Below, piece by piece: positions 36,147-46,894 of a stretch of DNA of 64,000 nt. Position 1 is the stretch's first letter. Each line of letters opens with the position of its first letter. A program made the position numbers and the translations under genes. Source of the DNA: Lentilactobacillus curieae (GTDB lineage Bacteria; Bacillota; Bacilli; Lactobacillales; Lactobacillaceae); NCBI RefSeq assembly GCF_000785105.2, contig NZ_CP018906.1:248001-312000 (forward strand), written 5' to 3'. The notes below the pieces were generated by a model, which saw only the letters and a program-made list of their open reading frames with translations, was not told the DNA's origin and did no database searches.

Positions 36147-36290
36147 AGTGCTGACAACCTCGGTAGACTTTGAGCATTAGCTTGAAATTTTGAATTGAGC
36201 AAACGAAGTGCGCAAGGCAAAATTTGGAGCTAAGAGAAAAGTCTAAGGTTGGAAGCCGTTCTAGGTAAAGTGCCGACCGCAAGCGGTAAT
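36141..36290 (+). repeat. Long imperfect stem-loop element behind cfa
   Basis: CAACCT/GTAGACTTT (36155-36171) pairs with AAAGTCTA/AGGTTG (36238-36251). Inside it TTAGCT/AAATTTTG (36178-36191) pairs with CAAAATTT/AGCTAA (36218-36233), and TTGAGC pairs with GCGCAA nearer the loop. AGGTAGAGTGCTGAC (36141-36155) and AGGTAAAGTGCCGAC (36263-36277) flank it as near-direct repeats, followed by a small ACCGC/GCGGT hairpin. It looks like a structured RNA or a mini repeat element. Confidence 0.6.
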
Positions 36291-36323
36291 CATTGATCAC
36301 TAACTTAAAAAGATTTCCAAACG

Positions 36324-36358
36324 AAAAAGGCCCAAGCAATAGCTTGAGCCCTTTTTCA
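36324..36358. terminator. Terminator between cfa and the acetoin reductase gene
   Basis: GGC/CAAGC pairs with GCTTG/GCC, with A5 before and T5 after, so it can serve both convergent genes. Confidence 0.8.
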
Positions 36359-36371
36359 AATCCATTAATTT

Positions 36372-37169
<798 letters not shown>

Positions 37170-37268
37170 TTATTAACATAGATATATTAGCCCCAGTTCT
37201 TTTGAAAAACAATCCCCCAAATTTCGAATTCAATTTTCAGTTTTAAACAACTTAATCATGTAGCCCCT

Positions 37269-37310
37269 ATATATTGTACTTGCGATAAAAATGAACTACC
37301 ATATATTGTA
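37269..37310 (+). promoter_or_regulatory. Promoter of the nickel transporter gene with direct repeats
   Basis: TTGCGA (37280-37285) and TATATT (37302-37307) are 16 bases apart. ATATATTGTA occurs at 37269-37278 and 37301-37310, 32 bases apart (three helical turns), bracketing the -35 box and overlapping the -10. It is a candidate metal-regulator site. Confidence 0.45.
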
Positions 37311-37334
37311 TCAATGCAATTTGAGGTGGCAATC

Positions 37335-38315
37335 ATGGAAATCAAATATCACAAGTACGCTTTACGCACGGATATCATAAAATATGGGGCTGTAATCACT
37401 GCCTTGTTCACCATGGGGCTTGGCTTAATCTTAAGTTTTGCAGGCAATTACCCAACAATCATTACCCTTGCATTCTTATCCTTCACTCTTGGGCTATCAC
37501 ACGCTTTTGATGTCGACCACATCGCAGCAATCGACAACATTACTCGTAAAATGATGAATGAAGGTAAAAACACCCACGGAGTTGGTTTTTCATTCTCCTT
37601 TGGTCACTCCATTGTCGTATTTTTAATGACCATGTTCACAGTTGGTCTGGTCGACCTAACTAAACAATCTCAAGGTTCCATTACCGAATTCGGTCATGTA
37701 TTTGGCACTTTAATTGCTGGGATCACCCTTCTCCTCTTGGCAGCAATCAACGTTTATCTACTGTGGTCTTTAATCAAAAGTAACCCCGACAAACCTGCAG
37801 ATAAAACTAACTGGGTCTTTAAGTTACTTAATAAGTTTCTCAGTCTGATCAATCACAACTGGCAAGTCATGATTGTTGGATTTCTCTTTGGGATTGGTTT
37901 TGATACCGCAACCCAAATTGCGGTAATGACCACTTCAGTCGTCGCTGCCACCAAAGGAGTTCCATTCATTATTGTGCTTGGGTTCCCGCTACTATTCACT
38001 GCCGGAATGTGCTTAATGGACACTCTTGATGGAATTTTTATGACATCTGCATATGGTTGGTTCTTGTCGTCTCCATCCCGAAAAATAAAGTACAACATCA
38101 TCATTACTGGAATATCTGCAGTTGCGGCGATTCTAATTGGTTCAATTGATGTTTTGCAAAGTCTTGCCTCTAACTTTAATTGGAATAACCAATGGATTGT
38201 GGCAATTACTCACCTCGATTTCCATACACTTGGAGTCACCTTACTGTTCATCTTCATCATTGCTTGGGGTATCGCTGGTCTAACCTGGAAATATCATCAA
38301 AAGTCCAAAAATTAA
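37335..38315 (+). CDS. NiCoT-family nickel/cobalt permease
   Basis: This 326-residue membrane protein has eight helices. The helix II signature HAFDVDHIAAIDN (HX4DH) and the later FSFGHSIVVF and LGFDTATQ-like GIGFDTATQIAVM segments are diagnostic for HoxN/NixA nickel/cobalt transporters. In lactobacilli nickel is used by lactate racemase and sometimes urease, neither of which is in this window. The start is ATG 37335, with GAGGTGG upstream; the 37314 alternative has none. It is monocistronic. Confidence 0.93.
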   Translation: MEIKYHKYALRTDIIKYGAVITALFTMGLGLILSFAGNYPTIITLAFLSFTLGLSHAFDVDHIAAIDNITRKMMNEGKNTHGVGFSFSFGHSIVVFLMTMFTVGLVDLTKQSQGSITEFGHVFGTLIAGITLLLLAAINVYLLWSLIKSNPDKPADKTNWVFKLLNKFLSLINHNWQVMIVGFLFGIGFDTATQIAVMTTSVVAATKGVPFIIVLGFPLLFTAGMCLMDTLDGIFMTSAYGWFLSSPSRKIKYNIIITGISAVAAILIGSIDVLQSLASNFNWNNQWIVAITHLDFHTLGVTLLFIFIIAWGIAGLTWKYHQKSKN

Positions 38316-38370
38316 CCCCGTTAACTACATATCCATGCTAGAATAAACCTATTAAAATACTCGAATGACA

Positions 38371-38470
38371 TTAGGGGTGCCCTTGGGCTGAGACAACGAA
38401 AGTTGGACCCTCGAACTTGATCTGGTTAGCGCCAGCGGAAGAAAATGCCGATTTCTTTTTTTAGAATCCC
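38371..38470 (+). promoter_or_regulatory. TPP (THI-box) riboswitch
   Basis: The conserved blocks are in order: GGGGTGCCC (38374), GGGCTGAGA (38386), ACCCTCGAACTTGATCTGG (38408) and GTTAGCGCCAGCGGAAGA. A short hairpin (AAGAAA with TTTCTT) and seven Ts follow, a likely terminator. It lies upstream of thiW, as expected for a thiamine-precursor transporter. Confidence 0.93.
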
Positions 38471-38502
38471 CTACTGTCGTCGAACATTGGAGGATTTTTA
38501 TT

Positions 38503-39006
38503 TTGCGTAATCAAAGGCTTTATTCACTTGTTTTGACAGCAATCTTTTCAGCAGTCGGAGTCGTCGGTGGTAGTATGTTTGAGTTTAGTGTCGGGGCGGC
38601 TAAAGTTGCTCCAGTTCAGCATTTAGTTAATCTAGTCTCTGGCGTAATGCTAGGACCTTGGTGGGCATTGACCCAAGCATTCCTTACCTCACTTATCCGG
38701 AACATTATGGGAACTGGTACCGTACTCGCCTTTCCTGGGAGTATGATTGGCGCATTCTTTGTTGGTTGGATCTTCAGAAAAACCAAGAACTTCCTGGCTG
38801 CCACATTTGGTGAACTGATTGGAACCGGAATAATTGGGGCAATTGTCGCTTACCCAGTTGCGAGCTGGCTCATGGGAGCCAAAGGTGCACTTTATATATT
38901 CATCCCTAGCTTTTTTCTCAGTGCACTCGTCGGGGTGATTATTGGGTATATTATTTTGTTGGCGCTGAATAAAAGAGGCCACCTAAAAAATGGCCATCAT
39001 CTGTAA
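38503..39006 (+). CDS. thiW: ThiW, ECF transporter S component for a thiamine precursor
   Basis: This 167-residue protein has about five membrane helices. The segments FEFSVGAAKVAPVQHLVNLVSGVMLGPWWAL and RNIMGTGTVLAFPGSMIGA are typical of ThiW, the proposed hydroxyethylthiazole S component. It starts with TTG 38503 behind GGAGG. TPP riboswitch control supports the assignment. No thiM or thiE gene follows, so the salvage enzymes must be elsewhere. Confidence 0.93.
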   Translation: MRNQRLYSLVLTAIFSAVGVVGGSMFEFSVGAAKVAPVQHLVNLVSGVMLGPWWALTQAFLTSLIRNIMGTGTVLAFPGSMIGAFFVGWIFRKTKNFLAATFGELIGTGIIGAIVAYPVASWLMGAKGALYIFIPSFFLSALVGVIIGYIILLALNKRGHLKNGHHL

Positions 39007-39012
39007 AACAAT

Positions 39013-39054
39013 AAGACGGAGTTACGATTTAATATCGTAACTCCGTCTTTTGTA
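39013..39054. terminator. Terminator after thiW
   Basis: AAGACGGAGTTACGAT pairs perfectly with ATCGTAACTCCGTCTT, followed by TTTTG. It can also serve the convergent azlD gene. Confidence 0.9.
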
Positions 39055-39095
39055 TGAATCATATATCATTCATTGAAAAAAATTTTTAACAAATT

Positions 39096-39428
39096 CTAGA
39101 TGAAAACCGCCAGAATAAATACAGCCGCAAGACCCAGAACAACTGAAATTGTCATTGACCTGGTCCAGTACGCAATTCCAATAACTAACACCGCAGCCAC
39201 CAATTCAGGGGCTTTATCCACAATTGAAATTTGGTAACTAGAATTAATGAATAAGTCTTTAACCACTAAGGCTGTGAACAAAGATACGGGAACGTATCTC
39301 ATCCATTCATTAAACCATAACGGGATTTTTCTTTTTCTGAAAAACAACAACGGTATCAACCGTGGCGCAAACGCAACGACAAAACACGCAAGTATCAACC
39401 AAAAATGTTGTGTTGTACTCCATTCCAT
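39096..39428 (-). CDS. azlD: AzlD-type branched-chain amino acid exporter subunit
   Basis: This 110-residue protein has four membrane helices and the PRLIPLLFFRKRKIPLWFNEWMRYVPVSLFTALVVKDLF region conserved in AzlD. It pairs with AzlC (11 bases upstream on the same strand) to export branched-chain amino acids or analogues. ATG 39428. No regulator is adjacent. Confidence 0.92.
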   Translation of the reverse strand: MEWSTTQHFWLILACFVVAFAPRLIPLLFFRKRKIPLWFNEWMRYVPVSLFTALVVKDLFINSSYQISIVDKAPELVAAVLVIGIAYWTRSMTISVVLGLAAVFILAVFI

Positions 39429-39439
39429 AATTCCGACTC

Positions 39440-40219
39440 CTAATCATTAGCGTCCTTAGGTGATCCAGCTGGGTTCTTCATCGACCTTAGCCAACCACTC
39501 TTGGGTAATCTCTTCCGAATTGTAGCTTCCAAGGCAAAACCAATGAAAGAAGCAATCAACGTAGAGATTACTAACCCAAGGGTAGACTTGGTAATCATCA
39601 TGAAGAACGCAGCTAAAAATCCTGAAATAATGCAGATGAAAATGATCAACCCGTTCTTCAACTGCATCACAATCATGTAGAGGAATAGCGCAGTCAATGC
39701 GAAATGCACCACAGTTAAGTTGATAGTGATGGCACTTCCAATTACGCTACCGATAATATTACTTACTGTCCAAAATGCTAACGTGTAATGTTCAACGTTC
39801 AGTGCATCCCGAGGAGTAAATTTCTTATCAGTTGAAAATTTCAAATAGTTAATTGCGTAATTTTCATCATTCATCGATGCCGCGAACAGCGTCGTAAATC
39901 CAAGTGACTTACCGTGTAAGTACTTGGATAGACTTGACCCAAGCAACGCATATCGTAACTCCAGGAAGAACATCATCAACACAACTGAGTACATTGGGGC
40001 ATTAGTTGCCAGCAACGATGCAATCAAAAATTGTGCTCCTCCAGAGAACACTAATATCGATACGAGTGCGGTCATGTAAATATTAAAACCGGATGCGTGG
40101 AGCAAAATTCCACACGCAAGTCCGATTGGTATGTAGCTTAAGTCCACTGGTAGTGAAACGTTTAGCATTCGACGCCAGTATGGTAACTCTGCGTCGGATC
40201 TAACCATATTTTTAGCCAA
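39440..40219 (-). CDS. azlC: AzlC-type branched-chain amino acid exporter subunit
   Basis: This 259-residue membrane protein has PIGLACGILLHASGFNIYMTALVSILVFSGGAQFL, the AzlC signature, and LELRYALLGSSLSKYL. It forms the larger subunit of the AzlCD exporter. It starts with TTG 40219, with GGAGGA upstream. Operon with azlD. Confidence 0.93.
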   Translation of the reverse strand: MAKNMVRSDAELPYWRRMLNVSLPVDLSYIPIGLACGILLHASGFNIYMTALVSILVFSGGAQFLIASLLATNAPMYSVVLMMFFLELRYALLGSSLSKYLHGKSLGFTTLFAASMNDENYAINYLKFSTDKKFTPRDALNVEHYTLAFWTVSNIIGSVIGSAITINLTVVHFALTALFLYMIVMQLKNGLIIFICIISGFLAAFFMMITKSTLGLVISTLIASFIGFALEATIRKRLPKSGWLRSMKNPAGSPKDAND

Positions 40220-40331
40220 AAGGATTCCTCCAATAAAAAATTGAAAATAGAGTCAATGTTTAAAAATGAATCCAACGTACATTATATTGGAAAATTGATA
40301 ATTAATAAACCTCTTAGACGCAATTCGAATT

Positions 40332-41600
40332 TCAAAAGAGTTTTGCAAGCGCTCTAAATAGCAATACGAAAACGTTCGCCTTTTTAACTTTTTTAACAGG
40401 CGTCATTGAAATTTTAGCATCTTGGTCATTTAAATACTCAAATTTTTGTCCATTAACTTTCAATTCTGCTTTGGCTACCACTTGATCAGTAGATAATGGT
40501 GCCTCAATTTTCTTAGCCTTATTAGTGAATTGACCAGTAACCTTCAAATCTTGATTACTAGGTAACCACAACCAACGATTTTGATTAGTTCCGAGCTTTA
40601 CCGTTTGATTTTTGGCATTCTTAACCAAAATATCTTCTACACCATCAACTTTGGAGCGTTTATTGATTCTTACGGGCCTGTTATTGATTACGACCCCGCG
40701 CATCAACTTTTCAGTTTGAACATAACGAGCTGGGTCAGTTGGTGACGTATTTCTTGCATGCAAAATTACGGTGATAATTTTACGACCTTGATATGTGGCT
40801 GAACCAACAAAACATGCCCCCGCCTTATCAGAAGTCCCAGTTTTCAAACCGGTAACGTTGACATTATGCCCAACTGTTTTGGTTCCCAATAACGAATTAT
40901 GACCTTCATACTGACTTCCAGCAAAGACAAAGTTCTTTAAACTAGTAATTTTAGTGACCGCTGGGAAGCTATTAATCAGGTTAGTGGCAACCATTCCCAC
41001 TCCCTCAGCAGACATTTCGTTTTCTGCATTTGGAGATACGCCACTCAGTGCCAACTTGCCCATTAATTTATTGGGCAATCCTGCAGCGTTGTAAAACTTA
41101 CTGTGCTTAATTCCCATCTTCTTAGCAGTCTTTTGCATCAGTAGTGCAAAGTTTTTCTGGTTCCCAGACACTTTATTACCCAGAGCTATTGCCGCCGCAT
41201 TTGCTGAAGAAACTAAGGCTGCTTTGACCAATGATCTAACGTTGTACGTGTGTCCTGCTTTAAGAGTGACATTCGTTAGTTCGGCTGCAGTACTCAACTC
41301 AGCCAGTTTAGAATCAATTTTTACTGGCGAGTTCCACTTCAGTTTGTGTGTCTTAATTTGCTGGTCAATAATGTAAATCGTCATCAACTTAGAAACTGAG
41401 GCGATAGCTAAAGGTTGCTTAGCGTTTTGTTCATACAGGATTTGCCCTGTGCCGGCATCTACGGCCAGAGAGGCTTTCGCCTTAATCTGTAAATCATCGG
41501 TAGCGGTGCCAGCAGCATTTGCTTGAAATGGGATATGTACAAGAAAAAAGACGGCAGCGATAATCGTAACCGTCATTGTTAAAATCGGTCGTTTCTTCAT
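40332..41600 (-). CDS. dacA: D-alanyl-D-alanine carboxypeptidase (PBP5 type)
   Basis: This 422-residue protein has a signal peptide (about 1-29). The transpeptidase motifs SVSK (ASVSKLMTIY, nucleophile Ser near 67), SAN (SSANAAAIAL) and KTG (GLKTGTSDKAG) are all intact. A C-terminal beta domain (about 290-400) and an amphipathic tail anchor it in the membrane. It trims the terminal D-Ala of wall pentapeptides. It follows a histidine kinase gene by 15 bases, so response regulator, kinase and dacA form one operon. Confidence 0.95.
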   Translation of the reverse strand: MKKRPILTMTVTIIAAVFFLVHIPFQANAAGTATDDLQIKAKASLAVDAGTGQILYEQNAKQPLAIASVSKLMTIYIIDQQIKTHKLKWNSPVKIDSKLAELSTAAELTNVTLKAGHTYNVRSLVKAALVSSANAAAIALGNKVSGNQKNFALLMQKTAKKMGIKHSKFYNAAGLPNKLMGKLALSGVSPNAENEMSAEGVGMVATNLINSFPAVTKITSLKNFVFAGSQYEGHNSLLGTKTVGHNVNVTGLKTGTSDKAGACFVGSATYQGRKIITVILHARNTSPTDPARYVQTEKLMRGVVINNRPVRINKRSKVDGVEDILVKNAKNQTVKLGTNQNRWLWLPSNQDLKVTGQFTNKAKKIEAPLSTDQVVAKAELKVNGQKFEYLNDQDAKISMTPVKKVKKANVFVLLFRALAKLF

Positions 41601-41615
41601 TTTGGAACTCCTTAA

Positions 41616-42785
41616 TTAGGCAAACGATTTGGGGTCATCAGGCTGCGAAGTCAGCTTTTGCCCCGGTTTGATTGGAATGTGAATTGAAAATGTGGTCAAC
41701 TCATCATCTGATGTGACTTTAATGTAACCACCATGAAGAGCAACAATGCTCTGAGCAATGGCCAGTCCTAATCCTGAACCACCCGTGTCCTTGTTCCGCG
41801 ACTCTTCTACTCGGTAGAAACGTTCAAAAATTTGGTCTAGTGCCTTACCAGGAATCTTAGGACCATCATTAGAAACATCAATTTGGGCTTCCTCATCAGA
41901 AATAAATTTCGCCTTCAAATAAATATTCTTACCACCACCCCCGTATTTAATAGCGTTGGAGATTAAATTATTGAATACCCGGCCGAGCTTTTCTGCATCA
42001 GCTTCAACAAATAGTTGTTTAGCTGACTCATTGGCGGAAATCTTAAGTCCATGTTTAGCTGCATCTAGCTCAAATGATGCAACCAACTGCTCCATCATCT
42101 GAGTCAAATCAATACGATTGTACGACAACTTAGTATCCATTTGCCGAACCTTCGTATATTCAAACAGGTTGTCAACTAGAGATTTCATCTGTTTGGCCTT
42201 TAAATAAGCGATTTCAGTGTATTTAAGCACATCAGCATCACTTCTGTACTGTTTGTCTTGGATCAACCCAAGATACCCCAGAATCGAAGTTAGAGGTGTT
42301 CTCAGGTCATGACTAACGTTGGTAATCAAATCATCCTTAGACTTTTCAATCGCCCGTTCTTCATTAATTGAATCAATAACACTATCAACCAATGCGTTTA
42401 CACTATCAACAACTGACTGGGTGTTTCCAGACAAATTAAAGTTGATTCGGTGATCCAAATGACCATTAGCAATGTAATGTAGTTCTGAAATGATGTGTCG
42501 CAATTCCATTTGGTGATAACGTCTAATCAGCCGCCAGTAAACAACGGCTGCATCAAATAACAGGAGCAACACAATAAAAATGTTCTCCCAACTCCAAAGG
42601 CGGTAATGATCTGGGCCAATCAGAATCGAACGCTTGATAATAAATATTCCGTCTCGTAATCCGGGGTTGGCTTCGATTGATTGTTGAATCAAAATTATGA
42701 TTGATAAATTCAACATCAACAGCAGGATAACCGTTATGATTCCTTCAAAAATTAATTCAGTTTTTTCGCGGCCAGTTAACTTCAC
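41616..42785 (-). CDS. Membrane histidine kinase
   Basis: This 389-residue sensor has two helices (about 13-35 and 70-88) with an outer loop of only about 35 residues. A HAMP-like region, H-box VSHDLRTPLTSILG, N-box NLISNAIKYG, and G-boxes with FERFYRVE and GGSGLGLAIAQS follow. It starts with GTG 42785, with GGAGG upstream. It pairs with the OmpR-type regulator 16 bases upstream. The short outer loop suggests sensing in or at the membrane; the link to dacA suggests a wall-stress signal. Confidence 0.93.
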   Translation of the reverse strand: MKLTGREKTELIFEGIITVILLLMLNLSIIILIQQSIEANPGLRDGIFIIKRSILIGPDHYRLWSWENIFIVLLLLFDAAVVYWRLIRRYHQMELRHIISELHYIANGHLDHRINFNLSGNTQSVVDSVNALVDSVIDSINEERAIEKSKDDLITNVSHDLRTPLTSILGYLGLIQDKQYRSDADVLKYTEIAYLKAKQMKSLVDNLFEYTKVRQMDTKLSYNRIDLTQMMEQLVASFELDAAKHGLKISANESAKQLFVEADAEKLGRVFNNLISNAIKYGGGGKNIYLKAKFISDEEAQIDVSNDGPKIPGKALDQIFERFYRVEESRNKDTGGSGLGLAIAQSIVALHGGYIKVTSDDELTTFSIHIPIKPGQKLTSQPDDPKSFA

Positions 42786-42800
42786 GCCGTTTCCTCCAAA

Positions 42801-43490
42801 CTAGTGTGCTTCAACTTTGTAACCAACGCCCCAAACAGTTTGGATAACTTTTTCACCATTGGTTGCTTCTTCAATCTTGTCACGTAAATGACTAACGTGA
42901 ACCATTACGGTCTTAGCAGAGACAATGCTTTCTTGTCTCCATACCCGTTCAAAAATTTCGTCAGCTGAAAATACTCGGTTTGGATGACTTGCTAATAGGT
43001 ACAAGATTCCAAACTCGAGAGCTGTCAATTGAACTGGTGCCCCAGTAATCGTCTTAACTTCGTGTGAATCCTTATTAATAGTCAATGGACCAATGTCCAA
43101 AACATCTGGAGTATCGTCAGTCACGTGTTCTTCAGCCCGACGAAGTAATGACTTAACTCTAGCCATTACTTCAAGTGGGTTGAAAGGTTTAGTGACGTAG
43201 TCGTCTGCCCCGCTGATTAGGCCTTGAATCTTATCCATATCTTCGGTCTTAGCTGACAAGATAATGATTGGAATCTGCGAGTCCTTACGTACTTCCTTAA
43301 CCACTTCGATTCCACTCATCCCTGGCATCATCACGTCCAAAATCATCAAACCAATATCAGATTCAGTTCTCAAACGAGTTAAGGCTTCTTCACCACTGTA
43401 AGCTGAAACTGGCTCGTAACCTTCGTTTCTAATGTAAATTTCAAGTAATTGAGCAATTTCTTTATCATCATCGACAACGAGAATTTTCAT
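42801..43490 (-). CDS. OmpR/PhoB-family response regulator
   Basis: This 229-residue protein has an N-terminal receiver with acidic DDD (8-10), phospho-acceptor Asp in LMILDVMMPG (near 53) and Lys in DDYVTKPFNP. The C-terminal winged helix is typical of OmpR, with RVWRQES and VMVHVSHLRDKIE. It is similar in layout to VanR-like regulators. It is the first gene of the operon with the kinase and dacA. RBS GAGGTAAG precedes ATG 43490. Confidence 0.94.
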   Translation of the reverse strand: MKILVVDDDKEIAQLLEIYIRNEGYEPVSAYSGEEALTRLRTESDIGLMILDVMMPGMSGIEVVKEVRKDSQIPIIILSAKTEDMDKIQGLISGADDYVTKPFNPLEVMARVKSLLRRAEEHVTDDTPDVLDIGPLTINKDSHEVKTITGAPVQLTALEFGILYLLASHPNRVFSADEIFERVWRQESIVSAKTVMVHVSHLRDKIEEATNGEKVIQTVWGVGYKVEAH

Positions 43491-43611
43491 TTTCTTACCT
43501 CACATTGAGTTTAAGTTCAATTAAATTATTACCTAATAGTTTACACTAATTAGTTCATCTAACAACGACAATTCCGACAAGCTAAAGATAAAATTAAAAA
43601 AGGATAATGCG

Positions 43612-44775
43612 TTAGTTAAGCTGTCGGATAATTGCAGCGGTTGTTGATTCCAGATTTTTCGCTGCATTTATCTTTGAGTCTCCTAGATGTGAATCAACCG
43701 TCACTGGAGCAATGTAGTCAAATCCCAAATGGTAAAGTGGCCCCAAATCTTCTCCTACCTTACCACCAATTCCAATAACCATGCAGTCAGGATTAATCGC
43801 TTTGGCTTCTTGGGCAACAATGCTCGGTGCTTTTCCAAATTGAGTTTGGAAATCAATCGCCCCCTCACCTGTCAAAACAATATTAGCTCCCTTAATTTTT
43901 TGTAGGAATCCCGTTTCTTTCATGACTAAATCGATTCCTGAAGTTAACTTTGCGTGCAAGAAAGCCAGCATTCCAGCACCTAATCCGCCTGCTGCACCAG
44001 CACCAGCAATCTGGTCAACGTCAATTCCTAAGTCAGAGTAGATGACCTTGGCATATCTTTTCAACGCTGAATCTAACTGCATAACTCGTTGGTCAGTAGC
44101 TCCCTTTTGGCGGCCAAACACTTCCGTTGCCCCCTGACTTCCAGTCAAGGGATTGGTTACATCTGTTGCCCCAATAATCTCAACTTCAGTTAACCGCATA
44201 TCAAAATCCGTGATGTCAATCTTAGCCAAACGAGCTAAGCCAGCACCGCCCATATCGATCAATTCGCCTGAAGAGTCTAGCAATTTGGCGCCAAGAGCCA
44301 CAGCCATTCCTGCACCACCATCATTAGTAGCACTGCCTCCAAGGCCGAGAATTATCTTTGACACCCCTTGGTTCAAAGCAGCTTCAATCAACTGTCCAGT
44401 TCCGAAAGTACTAGCTTCGCCAACCCGATTAATTTTTGGATTGATAAATTGAAAACCGCTAGCGGCTGCCATTTCAATCACAGCCGTTCGCCCATTATCA
44501 ATTAATCCGTATTGAGCCGAAACTATTTCTCCAAACGGATTGGCAACCTGAGTCTCAACCAGCGTTCCATGATTAGCCTCAACCAACGTGGAAACAGTTC
44601 CTTCGCCACCGTCGGCCATGGGAATCAATTGATAATTCGCTTGCCCAAATACATCTGCACATCCCTGTTTCATCGCCGCTGCTGCTTGTTTCGCAGTGAG
44701 ATAGCCCTTATATGAATCAGGGGCAATTACAATCTTATTTACACGCTGTTTAGTTCCGGTAAAATTTGGTTCCAT
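43612..44775 (-). CDS. glxK: Glycerate kinase
   Basis: This 387-residue enzyme of the GlxK family phosphorylates glycerate. Signatures are IAPDSYKGYLTAKQAAAAM near the start, MADGGEGT, GLGGSATNDGGAGMA and GEGAIDFQT. The true start is uncertain: ATG 44775 gives an extra 13 residues before the usual beginning and has no nearby ribosome binding site, although GAGGAG lies about 17 bases upstream before a two-codon ATG-GGA-TAA frame. It is monocistronic. Confidence 0.94.
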   Translation of the reverse strand: MEPNFTGTKQRVNKIVIAPDSYKGYLTAKQAAAAMKQGCADVFGQANYQLIPMADGGEGTVSTLVEANHGTLVETQVANPFGEIVSAQYGLIDNGRTAVIEMAAASGFQFINPKINRVGEASTFGTGQLIEAALNQGVSKIILGLGGSATNDGGAGMAVALGAKLLDSSGELIDMGGAGLARLAKIDITDFDMRLTEVEIIGATDVTNPLTGSQGATEVFGRQKGATDQRVMQLDSALKRYAKVIYSDLGIDVDQIAGAGAAGGLGAGMLAFLHAKLTSGIDLVMKETGFLQKIKGANIVLTGEGAIDFQTQFGKAPSIVAQEAKAINPDCMVIGIGGKVGEDLGPLYHLGFDYIAPVTVDSHLGDSKINAAKNLESTTAAIIRQLN

Positions 44776-44834
44776 AAGTTTATCCCATACTCCTCAATAA
44801 ACGTTTTTATGTACTTATTAGCTGGCTGGCCTGG

Positions 44835-45440
44835 TTACAGAATTGGATTAAGCCACTGATTAGTAGGTAGTAACTTTAACTGTGAATGCACAGTAAACTG
44901 AGAAAACAAAAAATTGCGGCCAAATAAAGTGGCCACCTGGCGCTTAAACTCATCGTTTTCAACTTGAAGTACCAGCTTATTGACGTTATTCCGGTTCGTA
45001 ATCGCTAATGGATAACGGGGGAATTCAGTGACTAAATCCACCGCCCGTGCTTTGTGAGCTTCATCCACCACTTTAGGTAGTTTGACCATTAAGACACGAC
45101 CTGATTTAGCCAACCGCCGAATTATCCAAATAATCGCCTGATCACTTTCAGTCAATTTAAACTTCAGTTCACTATCGAAAACAGTCGCAACTTTATTGGC
45201 GAGGCCAGCAAATTCATCCCAGTTCTGCCAATCAATTTCTACTTCTTGCGCATTTATCAACCAATTGCGGTGAGAAGCAATTCTTAAAAACAGCCATTGA
45301 TCTGGAAAGACCTTGAGTAGCCAATATGAACTGTTGGTGGAATGAGAAAAATTGACCGCTGTAATTTCTGCACGCGTACCAATGCCAAGCTTCACTTGAG
45401 CAATTATCCGCTGTTGTTGCGTAGTAAATTTTGGCTGCAT
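44835..45440 (-). CDS. Hypothetical protein, 201 residues
   Basis: I do not recognise this protein. It has no signal or membrane segment; it is rich in Trp, Lys and Asn and looks globular, with alternating strands (SSYWLLKVFPDQWLFLRIASH) and a basic C-terminal half (LPKVVDEAHKARAVDLV). ATG 45440 is preferred, with GGGGGAG 3 to 8 bases upstream. It is between glxK and guaB on the same strand but is separated from both by more than 55 bases. No function can be given. Confidence 0.65.
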   Translation of the reverse strand: MQPKFTTQQQRIIAQVKLGIGTRAEITAVNFSHSTNSSYWLLKVFPDQWLFLRIASHRNWLINAQEVEIDWQNWDEFAGLANKVATVFDSELKFKLTESDQAIIWIIRRLAKSGRVLMVKLPKVVDEAHKARAVDLVTEFPRYPLAITNRNNVNKLVLQVENDEFKRQVATLFGRNFLFSQFTVHSQLKLLPTNQWLNPIL

Positions 45441-45489
45441 CAACTCCCCCCTCTCCTCAAGAATTATTATAGCCCGTTAATTTCCAAAA

Positions 45490-45537
45490 CAAAAACGGGC
45501 AGGTAAGTTCAAAGTTCGAACTTACTCACCCGCAATT
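45490..45537 (-). terminator. Terminator of guaB
   Basis: CGGG/GGTAAGTTC pairs with GAACTTAC/CCCG. On the minus strand it is followed by TTTTTG, just after the guaB stop. Confidence 0.85.
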
Positions 45538-45544
45538 TTAATGC

Positions 45545-46684
<1,140 letters not shown>

Positions 46685-46780
46685 TTAACTCGCTCCTTTA
46701 AAATTTGATTGCTTAAAAATATACCACCCTGATTCCGAACAATCAAGGACAAACCCTCAATTCTCATTTATATCTAATCA

Positions 46781-46822
46781 AAAAGCCATACTCGCGTTGT
46801 ATCAACAACGAGCACGGCTCAA
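46781..46822 (-). terminator. Terminator of the DUF1129 gene
   Basis: On the minus strand GAGCCGTGCTCGTTGTT pairs with AACGCGAGTATGGC (imperfect), followed by TTTTTGA. Confidence 0.7.
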
Positions 46823-46894
46823 TAAAAATATTTAATTGTTTAAAATCCGAACATTAAACAAATTCAATTTTTGTTTACTATTCAAAGTTCGTTT

